Source: Pseudoxanthomonas gei
GTDB lineage: Bacteria; Pseudomonadota; Gammaproteobacteria; Xanthomonadales; Xanthomonadaceae
NCBI RefSeq assembly: GCF_010119615.1
Contig: NZ_QOVG01000006.1
Location: 62,001 to 126,000 of the forward strand
DNA: 64,000 nt
Direction: 5' to 3'
The notes below the pieces were generated by a model. That model saw only the letters and a program-made list of their open reading frames with translations. It did no database searches and was not told where the DNA came from. The translations under genes were made by a program, and so were the position numbers. The stretch's first letter is position 1. Every line of letters starts with the position of its first letter. Of the stretch, positions 19,547 to 31,874 are shown one piece after another.

Positions 19547-20176
19547 TCAGTGGATGAACAGCAGCGCCAGCAGCAAAGGCACGATCAGGCCCAGCCCCAC
19601 GTAGGGCCAGGTCATACGCCGTTGCTTGGCATGCAGCTGCAGGAGGAACAACCCGGTGATGCAGAACACCAGGCAGGCGATGGCGAAAACGTCCAGGAAC
19701 CAGCTCCACGCGGCGCCGGCGTTGCGGCCCTTGTGCAGGTCGTTGAGGTAGGAAATCCAGCCGCGATCGGTACGTTCGAACTCGACGGCACCGCTGGCCC
19801 GGTCGATGCTCATCCAGGCATCGGCGCCAGGGCTGGGCATGGACAGGTAGATTTCTTCTTCCGACCATTCCGCGGGTCGTCGACCTATCGGCGCGCCCAA
19901 CCGGGCGCTCAACCAGTCGGCTGTCGCCGCGGGCAATGGCGCATTGCCGTCCACGCGATCACCCAGGTTGCCGCGTAGCGCCGCAGGCAGTTGCACGCTG
20001 CGATTGGCGACGTGGGGACTGGCCTCGATCTTCGCCGCGTGGTTCAAGGTGATGCCGGTGATGGAGAACAGCAGCATGCCGATCAGGCACACGGCCGAAC
20101 TGATCCAGTGCCATTGATGCAGCGTGCGCAGCCAGAAGCCGCGCTGCTGCTGGCTGCTGGAGACGTCGGTTTTCAT
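19547..20176 (-). CDS. PepSY-associated TM helix protein
   Basis: This 209-residue protein has an N-terminal helix ([25 protein letters not shown]), a periplasmic PepSY-like region (about 55-140, with [17 protein letters not shown]) and two C-terminal helices beginning with [15 protein letters not shown]. The HQWHW and LNH histidines and the DLHKGR motif fit the heme-binding PepSY_TM family, members of which reduce ferric siderophores (FoxB, FsrB type). The ATG at 20176 overlaps the PiuC stop; an upstream GTG is less likely. It probably carries electrons across the inner membrane to periplasmic ferric complexes. Confidence 0.88.
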   Translation of the reverse strand: MKTDVSSSQQQRGFWLRTLHQWHWISSAVCLIGMLLFSITGITLNHAAKIEASPHVANRSVQLPAALRGNLGDRVDGNAPLPAATADWLSARLGAPIGRRPAEWSEEEIYLSMPSPGADAWMSIDRASGAVEFERTDRGWISYLNDLHKGRNAGAAWSWFLDVFAIACLVFCITGLFLLQLHAKQRRMTWPYVGLGLIVPLLLALLFIH

Positions 20177-20859
20177 ACCTCGGCCCACCTGCGCAGCAGG
20201 TTGTGGTAAATGCCGGTCAGTTGCAGGACCGCCGCCGCATCGGCATTGCTGGCGCGCAACCGCTCTATTGAAGAATCCATCTCGAACAGCAAGCGTCTCT
20301 GGGCATCGTCGCGAACCATGCTTTGCACCCAGAAGAACGACGCCAGGCGCGCCCCGCGCGTAACCGGCATGACCTTGTGCAGGCTGCTGGACGGATAGAT
20401 CACCATGTCCCCGGCCGGTAGCTTGACCTCATGCTCTCCGTAGGTGTCGCTGACGATCAGCTCGCCACCGTCGTAGTCTTCCGGTTCGCACAGGAACAGC
20501 GTGCAGGAAACGTCGGAACGCACATGGATCCGTTCTTCTGCACTGCCCAGGCGCATAACCGATCCATCCACATGGAATCCATACTCGCCTCCGCCCTGGT
20601 AGCGGTTGAACCGCGGCGGCAAGGTGCGCAAAGGCAGTGCGGAGGCGAAGTAAAGAGGATTCCTCTCCAGTGCGGCAAGCACGGTCAGCCCCAACCGATG
20701 CTTCAGCGGCGAGGCATCGGGAAGTTGTTCATTCCGTTTCACCTGCGCGCCTTGCGTGCCCACCGTCTCGCGTCCGTCCGTCCAGTTGGTGGAGTCCAGT
20801 GACTGCCGGATCGTGGCGACTTCGTTGCTGGTCAGGACCTCAGGTATGTGCAGCAGCAT
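20173..20859 (-). CDS. PiuC-type Fe(II)/2-oxoglutarate dioxygenase
   Basis: This 228-residue cytoplasmic hydroxylase belongs to the PKHD/PiuC family. Iron ligands are His96 and Asp98 (FHVDG) and His161 (SSLHKV); Arg171 (TRGAR) would bind 2-oxoglutarate. The family is regularly encoded beside Fiu/PiuA siderophore receptors, as here, but its substrate is not established. The ATG at 20859 is preceded by GGGAACG. It overlaps the PepSY gene by 4 bp and follows the receptor gene after 72 bp. Confidence 0.92.
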   Translation of the reverse strand: MLLHIPEVLTSNEVATIRQSLDSTNWTDGRETVGTQGAQVKRNEQLPDASPLKHRLGLTVLAALERNPLYFASALPLRTLPPRFNRYQGGGEYGFHVDGSVMRLGSAEERIHVRSDVSCTLFLCEPEDYDGGELIVSDTYGEHEVKLPAGDMVIYPSSSLHKVMPVTRGARLASFFWVQSMVRDDAQRRLLFEMDSSIERLRASNADAAAVLQLTGIYHNLLRRWAEV

Positions 20860-20931
20860 GGGTCGTTCCCAAATGGATCCAGCGGGGAGGATTACTCCCC
20901 GCAGTGTCGGCATTCCTGGCGAAAAGCCGGA

Positions 20932-23196
20932 TCAGAACCGGAAATCCGCACTGAGCAGGAAAGTGCGCGGTGCGCCCGGGGTGTAACGGTAGCCGCTCTT
21001 GTTGATGGCGGCCACGTATTGCTTGTCGAACAGGTTGTAGCCATTGAGGCGCAGCACAAGACGGTCGTTTACTTCGTAGGAAGCGACGGCATCGTAGACC
21101 GTATAGGACTTGGTGAAGGCAGGCGTACCAATTGCGCCGTCGGTGCCGCGGTGGGTCTCACCGGAATAGCGCACGCCGCCGCCCACGGTCAGTCCGAAGG
21201 GAAACCGGTACGTGGTCCAGCTGGTGAATGCATCTTCCGGCGTGTAGGCGAGGTTGTTGGTACCGTCCGCGGCAACGGCAGTTCCTTCCTCGACCCGGGC
21301 CTGCTGATGGGTGTAGCCGGCTGAGATGGACCAGTTCGGGGTGAGGTTGCCGACCGCCGACAACTCGATTCCAGTCACGCTCTTCCTGCCGTCCTGGAAA
21401 TAGCCTTCAGCCGCGCTGCCGGTGATTTCATTGGTGACTTCGGTCTGGAACAGCGCAAGGTTCAGGGCCAGGCCTTCCTCGATCAGGTTCCATTTGGTTC
21501 CCACCTCGAGGGTCCTGGCTTTCTGGGGATCCATGTTGGGGTTGCCGGCGTTGTTGGCGGCCGTGCTCAGGGCGAAGTTGCTGCCACCTGGAGGCTGCTG
21601 GGAAAGAGCGTAGTTGGCGTACAGGCTGACGTCGTCGCTCGCCTTGTATACCCCTCCGGCTTTCCAGTTGAAAAGGGTGTCGGAATCTTCCAGCCGGGTG
21701 GCGACGCCGGCGGCGGTCACGGTTTCGTATTCGGTCTGGTAGTGATCGATGCGCAGGCCGGCGGTCAGCAGAAAGCGGCTGCCGAACTTGAGTGTGTCGA
21801 ACAGGTAAGCCGAGGAAGTGGTGGTGGCGCCGGCGGCGCTGGCGCCGTTGTAGGCCCAGGTCAGTCCGCTCACGTTCCACTCGGGGTTGTAGAGGTTGGC
21901 TGCCGGCCAGTTGCTGCCATTGGTAGCAGCCAGGGTCAAAGCGTCCTGCTTTTCGCGGGCGAACTCGAGTCCGGTGCTGAGGTTGTGTTCTACAGAACCG
22001 GTGCTGAAGTCGGCGCGCAGGTTCAGCTGTTCGGTGAGGATCGTGTTTTCCTGATCCTTGAAAGTCGGGTTGCTACGTCGGATGGAGTACGTGGAAAGGT
22101 CATTGACGTCGGTGAAGATCGTGTTGGCGCCCGTGGACATGAAGGCGGTGAGCAGGTAGTCCTGGACGGTCTTGCCCCAGCGCAGGGTGTTGGTCAGCTT
22201 CAGCGTGTCGGAAAAATCGTGTTCGAAACGGAAGGTGGCCATCTGCGCGTCAACGTGGTCGTGGTCCGACGTGGTCCCGTAGAAATTTTCGGGGTCCACC
22301 GGATGGCCCACCAGGGCCGCTTGGCCCGCTTGCGGCTGCCAGCCCGGCAGGCCGATCGTGGGCACGAAACCATCAGGCACGTTGTCCTGTTTGACGTAGA
22401 GCAGATTGAGGTAATAGCGGGTCGCGCTGTCCAGGCCAAACGCCAGTGACGGCGCGATGCCCCAGCGCTTGTTGTTGACATGGTCACGTCCGGCCACGTC
22501 GCTGTCCTGCCACATGGCGTTGAGGCGGAAAGCGCTGCCTGGCGCGCCAGCAAAGGTCTGGTTCCAGTCAGCGGTCGCCCGCTGCTGGGCGTCAGTGCCC
22601 ACCGACACGGTGCCGGACACGGCATTGCGCAGGGAAGCCTGCTTGGTCACCAGATTGATGGCGCCGGTGGGAGCGGAGCGGCCGTTGTCGGTGCCTGCCG
22701 GGCCTTTGGTCACTTCCACCTGGTCGATATTGAAGAGGTCGCGGGCGACAGACCCGATGTCGCGCACCCCGTCTACGAAGATGCTGCTGGAAGTGTCGAA
22801 GCCACGCATGTAGATAGCGTCGCCGGTCGAGGTGTTGCCATTCTCCCCGGCATAGAACGTCCCCACGCCCGGGCTGTTGCGCAGCGCCTCGGTCAGGTTG
22901 GTGGCGCCCTGCTGGTTGAACAGTTCGCTGGTAATCACCTGGATGGTCTGCGGGGTGTCCTGAAGGGATTGCGTGAACTTTGGCGAAGCGACCTTTTCCG
23001 CCGTGAATCCTGCCACCCCATGCACTTCGACATTGTCGAGTGTGGTTGCTGCATTCGAGGAGCTGTCGTTGCCATCGGATGCCACCTGCGCGGCGCCCGG
23101 CAGGGCAAAGGCAAAGCCTGTGATCAGGGTTGCTGTGGCAAGGACGGGCTGGCGGGCGCTGCGGGGAGCATATTTGCGCGTCTTGATGTGACTCAT
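20932..23196 (-). CDS. TonB-dependent siderophore receptor (Fiu/PiuA type)
   Basis: This 754-residue outer membrane receptor has a signal peptide (about residues 17-37), a plug domain (TPQTIQVITSELFNQQGATNLTEALRNSPGV, YMRGFD, FVDGVRD, QVEVTKGPAG) and a beta-barrel ending in the outer-membrane signature FLLSADFRF. LDNVEVHG near the mature N-terminus may contain the TonB box. There is no secretin/TonB N-terminal signalling extension. It imports ferric siderophores, probably catecholate, given the Fiu-like plug and the adjacent PiuC. It is first in the operon, under a Fur-like box. Confidence 0.94.
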   Translation of the reverse strand: MSHIKTRKYAPRSARQPVLATATLITGFAFALPGAAQVASDGNDSSSNAATTLDNVEVHGVAGFTAEKVASPKFTQSLQDTPQTIQVITSELFNQQGATNLTEALRNSPGVGTFYAGENGNTSTGDAIYMRGFDTSSSIFVDGVRDIGSVARDLFNIDQVEVTKGPAGTDNGRSAPTGAINLVTKQASLRNAVSGTVSVGTDAQQRATADWNQTFAGAPGSAFRLNAMWQDSDVAGRDHVNNKRWGIAPSLAFGLDSATRYYLNLLYVKQDNVPDGFVPTIGLPGWQPQAGQAALVGHPVDPENFYGTTSDHDHVDAQMATFRFEHDFSDTLKLTNTLRWGKTVQDYLLTAFMSTGANTIFTDVNDLSTYSIRRSNPTFKDQENTILTEQLNLRADFSTGSVEHNLSTGLEFAREKQDALTLAATNGSNWPAANLYNPEWNVSGLTWAYNGASAAGATTTSSAYLFDTLKFGSRFLLTAGLRIDHYQTEYETVTAAGVATRLEDSDTLFNWKAGGVYKASDDVSLYANYALSQQPPGGSNFALSTAANNAGNPNMDPQKARTLEVGTKWNLIEEGLALNLALFQTEVTNEITGSAAEGYFQDGRKSVTGIELSAVGNLTPNWSISAGYTHQQARVEEGTAVAADGTNNLAYTPEDAFTSWTTYRFPFGLTVGGGVRYSGETHRGTDGAIGTPAFTKSYTVYDAVASYEVNDRLVLRLNGYNLFDKQYVAAINKSGYRYTPGAPRTFLLSADFRF

Positions 23197-23331
23197 CGCG
23201 GGTTCCAATGGTGACGTGACAAGGAAATCCCATTGGCGAGAGGCTGGCGGGAGCGTGAAAGGTCCGATGGGGGCCTGGCCTATGCCGAGATGCGCTGGCG
23301 TGGCCGGGGTGTCCCTCCTTCGACGCGCTCC

Positions 23332-23360
23332 ATGTTAATGAGAATTACTCGTGTTTGCAA
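23332..23360 (-). promoter_or_regulatory. Fur-like box over the receptor promoter
   Basis: On the minus strand TTGCAA (23355-23360) and TAACAT (23332-23337) are spaced 17 bp, a plausible sigma-70 promoter. Between them the plus strand reads GTTAATGAGAATTACTC (from 23334), close to the AATGAGAAT half-site of gammaproteobacterial Fur boxes. Iron-replete repression of the whole seven-gene operon is inferred. Confidence 0.68.
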
Positions 23361-23394
23361 CGTTCAGGTCGCTGCAAAGCTAGCAAGGGGCCGA

Positions 23395-23727
23395 CTATTC
23401 GCGGTCGTCTCGCGTCCAGATGGCGTCATGTTCGAGCTTCACCGGGAATTTGGCGACCCCGGTATAGGCAGGTGCGCATAGCGCCCTGCCATCACGGATG
23501 TCGAAGCGGGCGCCGTGCAATACGCATTCGATGGAGCCGGACCCCGGGTCGTAACCGCCCGCCGAAAGCTCGAAATCCTCGTGGCTGCAGCGATCCTCGA
23601 GCGCGAAGTACTGGCCGTCATGGTTGAACACCACGATGGGCACGGAAGTCATTTCATCCCAGGCGGTCTTCATTTCGCCCGGAAGCAGCTCGCTGAGCGC
23701 GCAGACGAAGGTCCAGTTCTCGCTCAT
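23395..23727 (-). CDS. Rieske-type [2Fe-2S] ferredoxin
   Basis: This 110-residue soluble protein has Rieske cluster ligands Cys47-x-His49 (RCSHED) and Cys68-x-x-His71 (ECVLHGARF). It belongs to the small ferredoxin group of non-heme iron oxygenase systems, but no oxygenase gene is nearby. It overlaps the acetyltransferase by 4 bp and closes the SUF operon. An electron-transfer role linked to iron-sulfur assembly or repair is possible but is inferred only from position. Confidence 0.9.
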   Translation of the reverse strand: MSENWTFVCALSELLPGEMKTAWDEMTSVPIVVFNHDGQYFALEDRCSHEDFELSAGGYDPGSGSIECVLHGARFDIRDGRALCAPAYTGVAKFPVKLEHDAIWTRDDRE

Positions 23728-24275
23728 GCCGCGTCTCCTTCGAAAACCTTCTCCAGGATCTCGAAGCGCAGGTCGTCGCGCCTGGGAATGCCAAATCGCT
23801 CATCGCCATAAGGGAAAGGCTTGGTGATGCCGGTCCGTCGATAGCCTCGGCGCTCATAGAAGGCGATTAGTTCATCGCGGATATCGATCACCGTCATGCG
23901 TATGGCGGGAAGCCGGAGCTCCTCGCGCAGGTAACGTTCGGCTTCGGCCATCACCTGCTTGCCGATGCCGCCGCCCTGGCTGTCGGGCCGCACCGAGAAC
24001 ATGCCCAGGTAGCCGGCGCCATCCTCTTCCGCCACGTGCACGCATGCGGCCAGCAGCGGGCCGTCGAGGTCTTGCGATTCAGCGAGGATCACGCGGCTGC
24101 GGGGACGTTCTATGTCCTGCCGTAGCACTTCCGGATCGATGCGCTGGCCATCCAGCAGGTCGGCTTCTGTGGTCCAGCCCTGGCGGCTGACGTCGCCACG
24201 GTAGGCGGAGGTGACCAGAGTCACCAGGGCGGGAATGTCGGCAACGGTGGCGGGGCGGAACGAGAGAGTGGTCAT
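23724..24275 (-). CDS. GNAT family N-acetyltransferase
   Basis: This 183-residue protein has the acetyl-CoA binding motif A region VRPDSQGGGIGKQVMAEAERYLREE (about residues 90-114) and a motif B-like end (AFYERRGYRRTGITKPFPYGD). The acceptor cannot be predicted. It lies between sufS (56-bp gap) and the Rieske gene (ATGA overlap), so it is probably transcribed with the SUF operon. Confidence is high for the family and low for the role. Confidence 0.88.
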   Translation of the reverse strand: MTTLSFRPATVADIPALVTLVTSAYRGDVSRQGWTTEADLLDGQRIDPEVLRQDIERPRSRVILAESQDLDGPLLAACVHVAEEDGAGYLGMFSVRPDSQGGGIGKQVMAEAERYLREELRLPAIRMTVIDIRDELIAFYERRGYRRTGITKPFPYGDERFGIPRRDDLRFEILEKVFEGDAA

Positions 24276-24331
24276 GCGGGAATTTTAGGTTCTTTCCGTT
24301 CTCGACGCCCCTTACCCTGGGAAAGGCAGCG

Positions 24332-25581
<1,250 letters not shown>

Positions 25582-25585
<4 letters not shown>

Positions 25586-26843
25586 GCCACTCCGGCAGTC
25601 GCCAATGCCCGGTCCAGTTGCGAAACGAGCGCCGCCGAGATCGCCGGGTCCTCCAGCAGTGCCAGTGGCTCGCGGCAGAAGGCCGCCGTCAGCAATTGCT
25701 GGGCCTGGTCTTCGGGCAGGCCGCGCGAGCGCAGGTAGAAAAGGGCATTGGCATCCAGCTGGCCGACCGTGGCGCCATGCGCAGCCTTGACTTCGTCGGC
25801 ATGGATTTCCAGGACTGGCTGGGTATCGATCTCGGCGCCCTCGGACAGCAGCAGGTTCTTGTTCGACAGCATCGCATCGCTGCCGTCTGCGCCTGCGCGG
25901 ATCAGGATGCCGCCATGGAAAACCGCGCGTCCGCGTCCGGTGCCCAGCCCGCGCCAGGTAAGCTCGCAACGCGTGTCGCGGGCGATATGCTCGATGCCCA
26001 GGCGCGTATCGACATGGCGCTTGCCGCTGGCCAGCAATACGCCATTGGCCGTCAACCGCGCGTTGTCGCCCTCGAGGCGCACATTGAGTTCATGCCGCGA
26101 CAATGCGGCGCCCAGCTCCAGGTCGATGCGTTGGTAGTCGGCATCGCGGCCCAACACGGCGTCGGTGCGCAGGAACGAGGTGGCGCGCTCGCCCTCGTGC
26201 TGCACCCGGGCATGCGACAACGTTGCGGCGCGGGCCAGGTGCACATGCGTCAGCGTGTTGGAAAAATGGGCGTGGCTGCCGGCGGACAGGTGGTGCTCGA
26301 CCAGGGACAGGCGCGCGCCCTCGCGCAGCTCGACCAGGTTGCGGAGATGCCAGGCCCGATCGGTCCCGTCTTCGGCGCCAATGAACACAAGGTGCACCGG
26401 CACTGCCGACGCCACCCCTGCCTCCATTCGCAACAGCACGCCTTCGCTGGCAAGGGCGGCGTTGAGCCTGGCGAAGATCTCGTCATTGCGCTCGAAGCGG
26501 CGGGCGAGGAAACGTGCGGAGTCGTCGCCGCTTGCCAGTACTTCAGACAGCAGCTTCAGGCTGACGCCCGCCGGCAGGTCGTGCGGCGCGGACAGCTCTG
26601 GCGAGTAGCGTCCGTTGACCAGGACGATGCGCGGCGACGGTATGCCGTCAAGCACCTGCATGTCGATGGCCGGGACCGATTCGACGGCGGCGAAGCGCCG
26701 ACGTTCCAGTGCACGCAGCGAGGTGTACTTCCACGCTTCGCTGCGTGGGCCAGGCAAGCCGTCGCGCAGGACGTCGTCAAGTGCCGTGCGCCGGCTGGCG
26801 TCGCCCTGGAAGCCGTCCGCAAGAGAGTCGAGCAGGGCGCTCA

Positions 26844-26844
<1 letters not shown>
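25582..26844 (-). CDS. sufD: Fe-S cluster assembly protein SufD
   Basis: SufD forms the SufBC2D scaffold complex that builds [4Fe-4S] clusters. The 420-residue protein has the C-terminal beta-helix and core domain with GGILIRAGADGSDAMLSNKNLLLSEGAE, then IHADEVKAAHGATVGQLD, in which the conserved His of the SufD active interface lies (KAAHGAT). The N-terminus is helical. It lies between sufC (1-bp overlap) and sufS (4-bp overlap). Confidence 0.94.
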
Positions 26845-27608
<764 letters not shown>

Positions 27609-27730
27609 TGTCTGGATCTCTTGATTCCCGTTTCAGGGAGTTGCGATATACGCGTATGAGCGACCTGGGTCGCGATGGCGTTGTGGGGACGGAGGCGCGG
27701 TTGGCGTCGATCCTGCGTCACAGGTCCTGG

Positions 27731-29203
<1,473 letters not shown>

Positions 29204-29218
29204 GGGCTGCCTACTCAT

Positions 29219-29677
29219 TCAACTGGATGCGACGTGCAGGGCGATGGGTCGGCGCCTGGCATCGTCGGTGGAAGTGGGGGGTTTGAGCATCTGCGCCAGC
29301 GTGACTCCGCGCAGGGCATCGGCGACCACGTCATTGATCAGGCGCCAGTTGCTGCGGACGCCACACTGGTGGGCAATGCCGCAGTGGCTCTCGTGCTGGC
29401 TGCATTCGGTCATGGCCAGGGGTCCTTCCATGGCCTCGACGATTTCGATCAGGGTGATGGCCGAGGCCGCGCGGCTCAGGCGGTAGCCGCCATGCACGCC
29501 GCGCAGGCTGGCCACCAGCCCGGCCTGGGCCAGCGGCTTGAGCAGCTTGCTGACCGTCGGCGTCTCCAGACCCGAAGTCTCGGCCAGATCGGCGGCGCTC
29601 AGCACGTCACCTGGACGCGCGGCGAGCACGGTCAGGACCACGGTGGCGTAATCGGTGAGCTTGGTGACGCGAAGCAT
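29219..29677 (-). CDS. Rrf2 family SUF regulator (SufR/IscR-like)
   Basis: This 152-residue DNA-binding regulator has a winged helix-turn-helix at about residues 10-65 (SAADLAETSGLETPTVSKLLKPL, GGYRLSRA). Three cysteines, Cys92, Cys99 and Cys105, match the [2Fe-2S]-binding triad of IscR/Rrf2 proteins. It heads the SUF operon and is followed directly by sufB. It probably represses the operon when clusters are sufficient. A palindrome over its own promoter is a candidate autoregulatory operator. Confidence 0.92.
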   Translation of the reverse strand: MLRVTKLTDYATVVLTVLAARPGDVLSAADLAETSGLETPTVSKLLKPLAQAGLVASLRGVHGGYRLSRAASAITLIEIVEAMEGPLAMTECSQHESHCGIAHQCGVRSNWRLINDVVADALRGVTLAQMLKPPTSTDDARRRPIALHVASS

Positions 29678-29690
29678 GGGCCGGTTGATC

Positions 29691-29735
29691 GTAAAAGCGT
29701 ACCGAAATTGTACGCTTTACGCCCGGCCCGGCCAA
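29691..29735 (-). promoter_or_regulatory. suf promoter with an Rrf2-type operator palindrome
   Basis: GTAAAAGCGTAC (29691-29702) and GTACGCTTTAC (29710-29720) are near-perfect inverted repeats, differing by one extra A, around a 7-bp spacer. On the minus strand -35 TTGGCC (29730-29735) and -10 TACAAT (29707-29712) are 17 bp apart. The palindrome covers the -10 element and the likely start site, ideal for repression by the adjacent SUF regulator. The ATG is 14 bp beyond it. Confidence 0.78.
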
Positions 29736-29746
29736 GCCATCGTTGT

Positions 29747-30295
29747 TCAGGATGCCGCGGGCGCTTTCGTTGCGTGCTCCTGGCCGGGGGCATCGGCAGG
29801 TGCCGCAGGCAGTACCAGCTGGAAATAAGGTGCGGGGGGCTGTTGATCAGGAGGCAGGTAGGCGGGCGCCTCCGTGCCGGCGCTGCCAAGCGAGGTCACG
29901 AAACGATACAGGGCACGGCGGTCGTCGTCGGACATGTCGCGCACGGTGAAATCAGGCATGGGCGGCCGCGTATGGAAGGTGCTGCTGTAGACCAGCCATT
30001 CGGCCTCGCTCATCTTCGACAGGTTCAAGCGCAGGTTGCTGGGGTAGGTCGTGCCCCAGGGGCCCATGAAACCCTGGCCCGACCCGGTCAGCCAATGCTG
30101 TTTGGGCACCTTGCCCCCGCTTTGGGCGTAGCCCGGTGTATGGCAGTCGTTGCAGCCGCCGATTTTTACCAGGTATTGACCTTTGGCGATCAGGTCAGGG
30201 GTGGCGATCGGCTCGTCCTGCGCACGCGGGGCAGGGGAAGGCTGGCAGGCCGTTAGCGGGAAGGTGGAAATCAGCAGGAAGAGTCCGGTTCGCAT
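29747..30295 (-). CDS. Lipoprotein c-type cytochrome
   Basis: This 182-residue protein has a lipobox (LTAC, lipid-bearing Cys17), a heme c motif C-N-D-C-H at residues 48-52, and a downstream Met (PPMPDFTV, about residue 113) that could be the distal ligand. The Ala/Pro-rich tail is low in complexity. It is membrane-attached in the periplasm and probably an electron carrier, with the partner unknown. It stands upstream of the suf promoter but is separated by it. Confidence 0.85.
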   Translation of the reverse strand: MRTGLFLLISTFPLTACQPSPAPRAQDEPIATPDLIAKGQYLVKIGGCNDCHTPGYAQSGGKVPKQHWLTGSGQGFMGPWGTTYPSNLRLNLSKMSEAEWLVYSSTFHTRPPMPDFTVRDMSDDDRRALYRFVTSLGSAGTEAPAYLPPDQQPPAPYFQLVLPAAPADAPGQEHATKAPAAS

Positions 30296-30429
30296 GCACA
30301 GGGTTCGCTTTGGGGGGGAATGCCAACCAAACGCGATGCGCGTCCCGGGCAGGACATCCGCCGGTCCCGAGTGATGGCAAGGAATGCCTGCGCAGGCGAC
30401 AATGAAGGCAACCCACGCCGGAACCTCCC

Positions 30430-30912
30430 ATGCCCCGCAAGATCGAAGCCCGCCAGTCCGACATCCATGGCAACGGCGTTTTCGCCATCGCCGACATCAA
30501 GAAGGGCGAGCACGTCGTCGAATACAAAGGCAAGCGCCGCACGCATGCCGAAGTGGACGCAGACGACACCGGCGACGTCGATTCCGGACATACGTTCCTG
30601 TTTACCCTCAACGATGATTACGTCATCGATGCCAACCACAAGGGCAACAAGGCGCGCTGGATCAACCACAGCTGCGATCCGAACTGCGAAGCCACCATCG
30701 ACGAGCACGATGGCAAGAACCGCAAGAAGGACCGGGTGATGATCGAAGCCATCCGCAACATCAAGGCGGGCGAAGAGCTGACCTACAACTACGGCATCAC
30801 CCTGGACGAACCGCACACCGCGCGGCTCAAGAAGATCTGGGAATGCCGCTGCGGTTCGAAGAACTGCACCGGCACCATGCTGCAGCCGAAGACCAAGGCA
30901 AAAGCCAAGTAA
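30430..30912 (+). CDS. SET-domain protein-lysine methyltransferase
   Basis: This 160-residue protein is a minimal SET domain: GNGVFAIADIKKGE (residues 14-27), the pseudoknot motif RWINHSCDPNC (76-86) and EELTYNYG (115-122). A post-SET zinc cluster CRCGSKNC follows (Cys139, Cys141, Cys146, with Cys86 of the NHSC block as a possible fourth ligand). It uses S-adenosylmethionine to methylate lysine in eukaryotic homologues. Such genes occur sporadically in bacteria. Its target is unknown. Confidence 0.93.
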   Translation: MPRKIEARQSDIHGNGVFAIADIKKGEHVVEYKGKRRTHAEVDADDTGDVDSGHTFLFTLNDDYVIDANHKGNKARWINHSCDPNCEATIDEHDGKNRKKDRVMIEAIRNIKAGEELTYNYGITLDEPHTARLKKIWECRCGSKNCTGTMLQPKTKAKAK

Positions 30913-30992
30913 GCGCATCGGCCACAAGTACGATGCGGTAACCCGCGGTTTGCGACACTATTGGGCCTGTTCCCCACTCAGGAGTCGAACCC

Positions 30993-31796
30993 ATGGGTTC
31001 CCCGATCGCAGGCAAGGTAGCGGTGGTCACTGGCGCGGCCAGTGGCATAGGCAAGGAAATCGCGCACACCCTGGCCAAGGCTGGTGCCAGGGTCGCAATC
31101 GCCGATCTCAACCTGGAAGGTGCCCAGTCCGTCGCTGACGAAATCACCCTGGCTGGCGGCACGGCGCTGGGCGTTGCCATGGACGTCACCGATGAAGAAG
31201 CCGTCAACGCGGGTATTGCGCGGGTGGTGGAGCAGTTGGGTCCCGTGGACATCCTGGTGTCCAATGCCGGCATCCAGATCATCAACGCGATCGAGGACTA
31301 CGCCTACGCGGACTGGAAGAAGATGCTGGCCATCCACCTGGATGGCGCCTTCCTGACCACCAAGGCGGTGTTGCCGCATATGTACAAAAGCGATGATGCC
31401 GGTCAAAGCCGCGGCGGCGTGGTCATCTACATGGGCTCGGTGCATTCGCACGAGGCCTCGCCGTTGAAGTCCGCCTACGTCACCGCCAAGCACGGCTTGC
31501 TGGGCCTGGCCCGCGTGCTGGCCAAGGAAGGCGGCAAGCATGGCGTGCGCGCCAATGTGGTGTGCCCGGGCTTCGTGCGCACGCCGCTGGTGGAAAAACA
31601 GATACCGGAGCAGGCGAAGACCCTGGGCATCAGCGAGGAGGAAGTCGTGAAGAAGGTCATGCTGGGCCAGACCGTGGACGGCATCTTCACCACGGTCGAG
31701 GACGTGGCCCAGACAGTGAAGTTCCTGTGCGAATTCCCCAGCAATGCGTTGACCGGGCAAAGCGTGGTGGTCAGCCACGGCTGGTACATGCAGTAG
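30993..31796 (+). CDS. 3-hydroxybutyrate dehydrogenase
   Basis: This short-chain dehydrogenase of 267 residues has the NAD-binding TGAASGIG at residues 13-20, NAG at 91-93, and the catalytic Ser149, Tyr162 and Lys166 (SAYVTAKHG). The C-terminal half, including [19 protein letters not shown], is typical of D-3-hydroxybutyrate dehydrogenase, which interconverts 3-hydroxybutyrate and acetoacetate. A patatin gene follows after 78 bp; the pair often occurs together and may serve polyhydroxybutyrate or lipid turnover. Confidence 0.92.
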   Translation: MGSPIAGKVAVVTGAASGIGKEIAHTLAKAGARVAIADLNLEGAQSVADEITLAGGTALGVAMDVTDEEAVNAGIARVVEQLGPVDILVSNAGIQIINAIEDYAYADWKKMLAIHLDGAFLTTKAVLPHMYKSDDAGQSRGGVVIYMGSVHSHEASPLKSAYVTAKHGLLGLARVLAKEGGKHGVRANVVCPGFVRTPLVEKQIPEQAKTLGISEEEVVKKVMLGQTVDGIFTTVEDVAQTVKFLCEFPSNALTGQSVVVSHGWYMQ

Positions 31797-31874
31797 GCCG
31801 CAAGGCCGTCGGCTGACCGCCCGTAGCGGCGCAAGGCCTGCGGATCAATTCAACCGCAACACGGGAGCGCAGGC

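Noticed and set aside
19755-19815. PepSY protein stretch DRASGAV considered as an ApbE acceptor site
   Set aside because: The final position is Val, not Thr or Ser, and the stretch matches the ordinary PepSY xDxxTGE-type strand.
23334-23352. Any CRISPR, phage attachment site or transposon near the iron operon
   Set aside because: No direct repeats, target-site duplication, integrase or change in base composition seen; the operon looks native.
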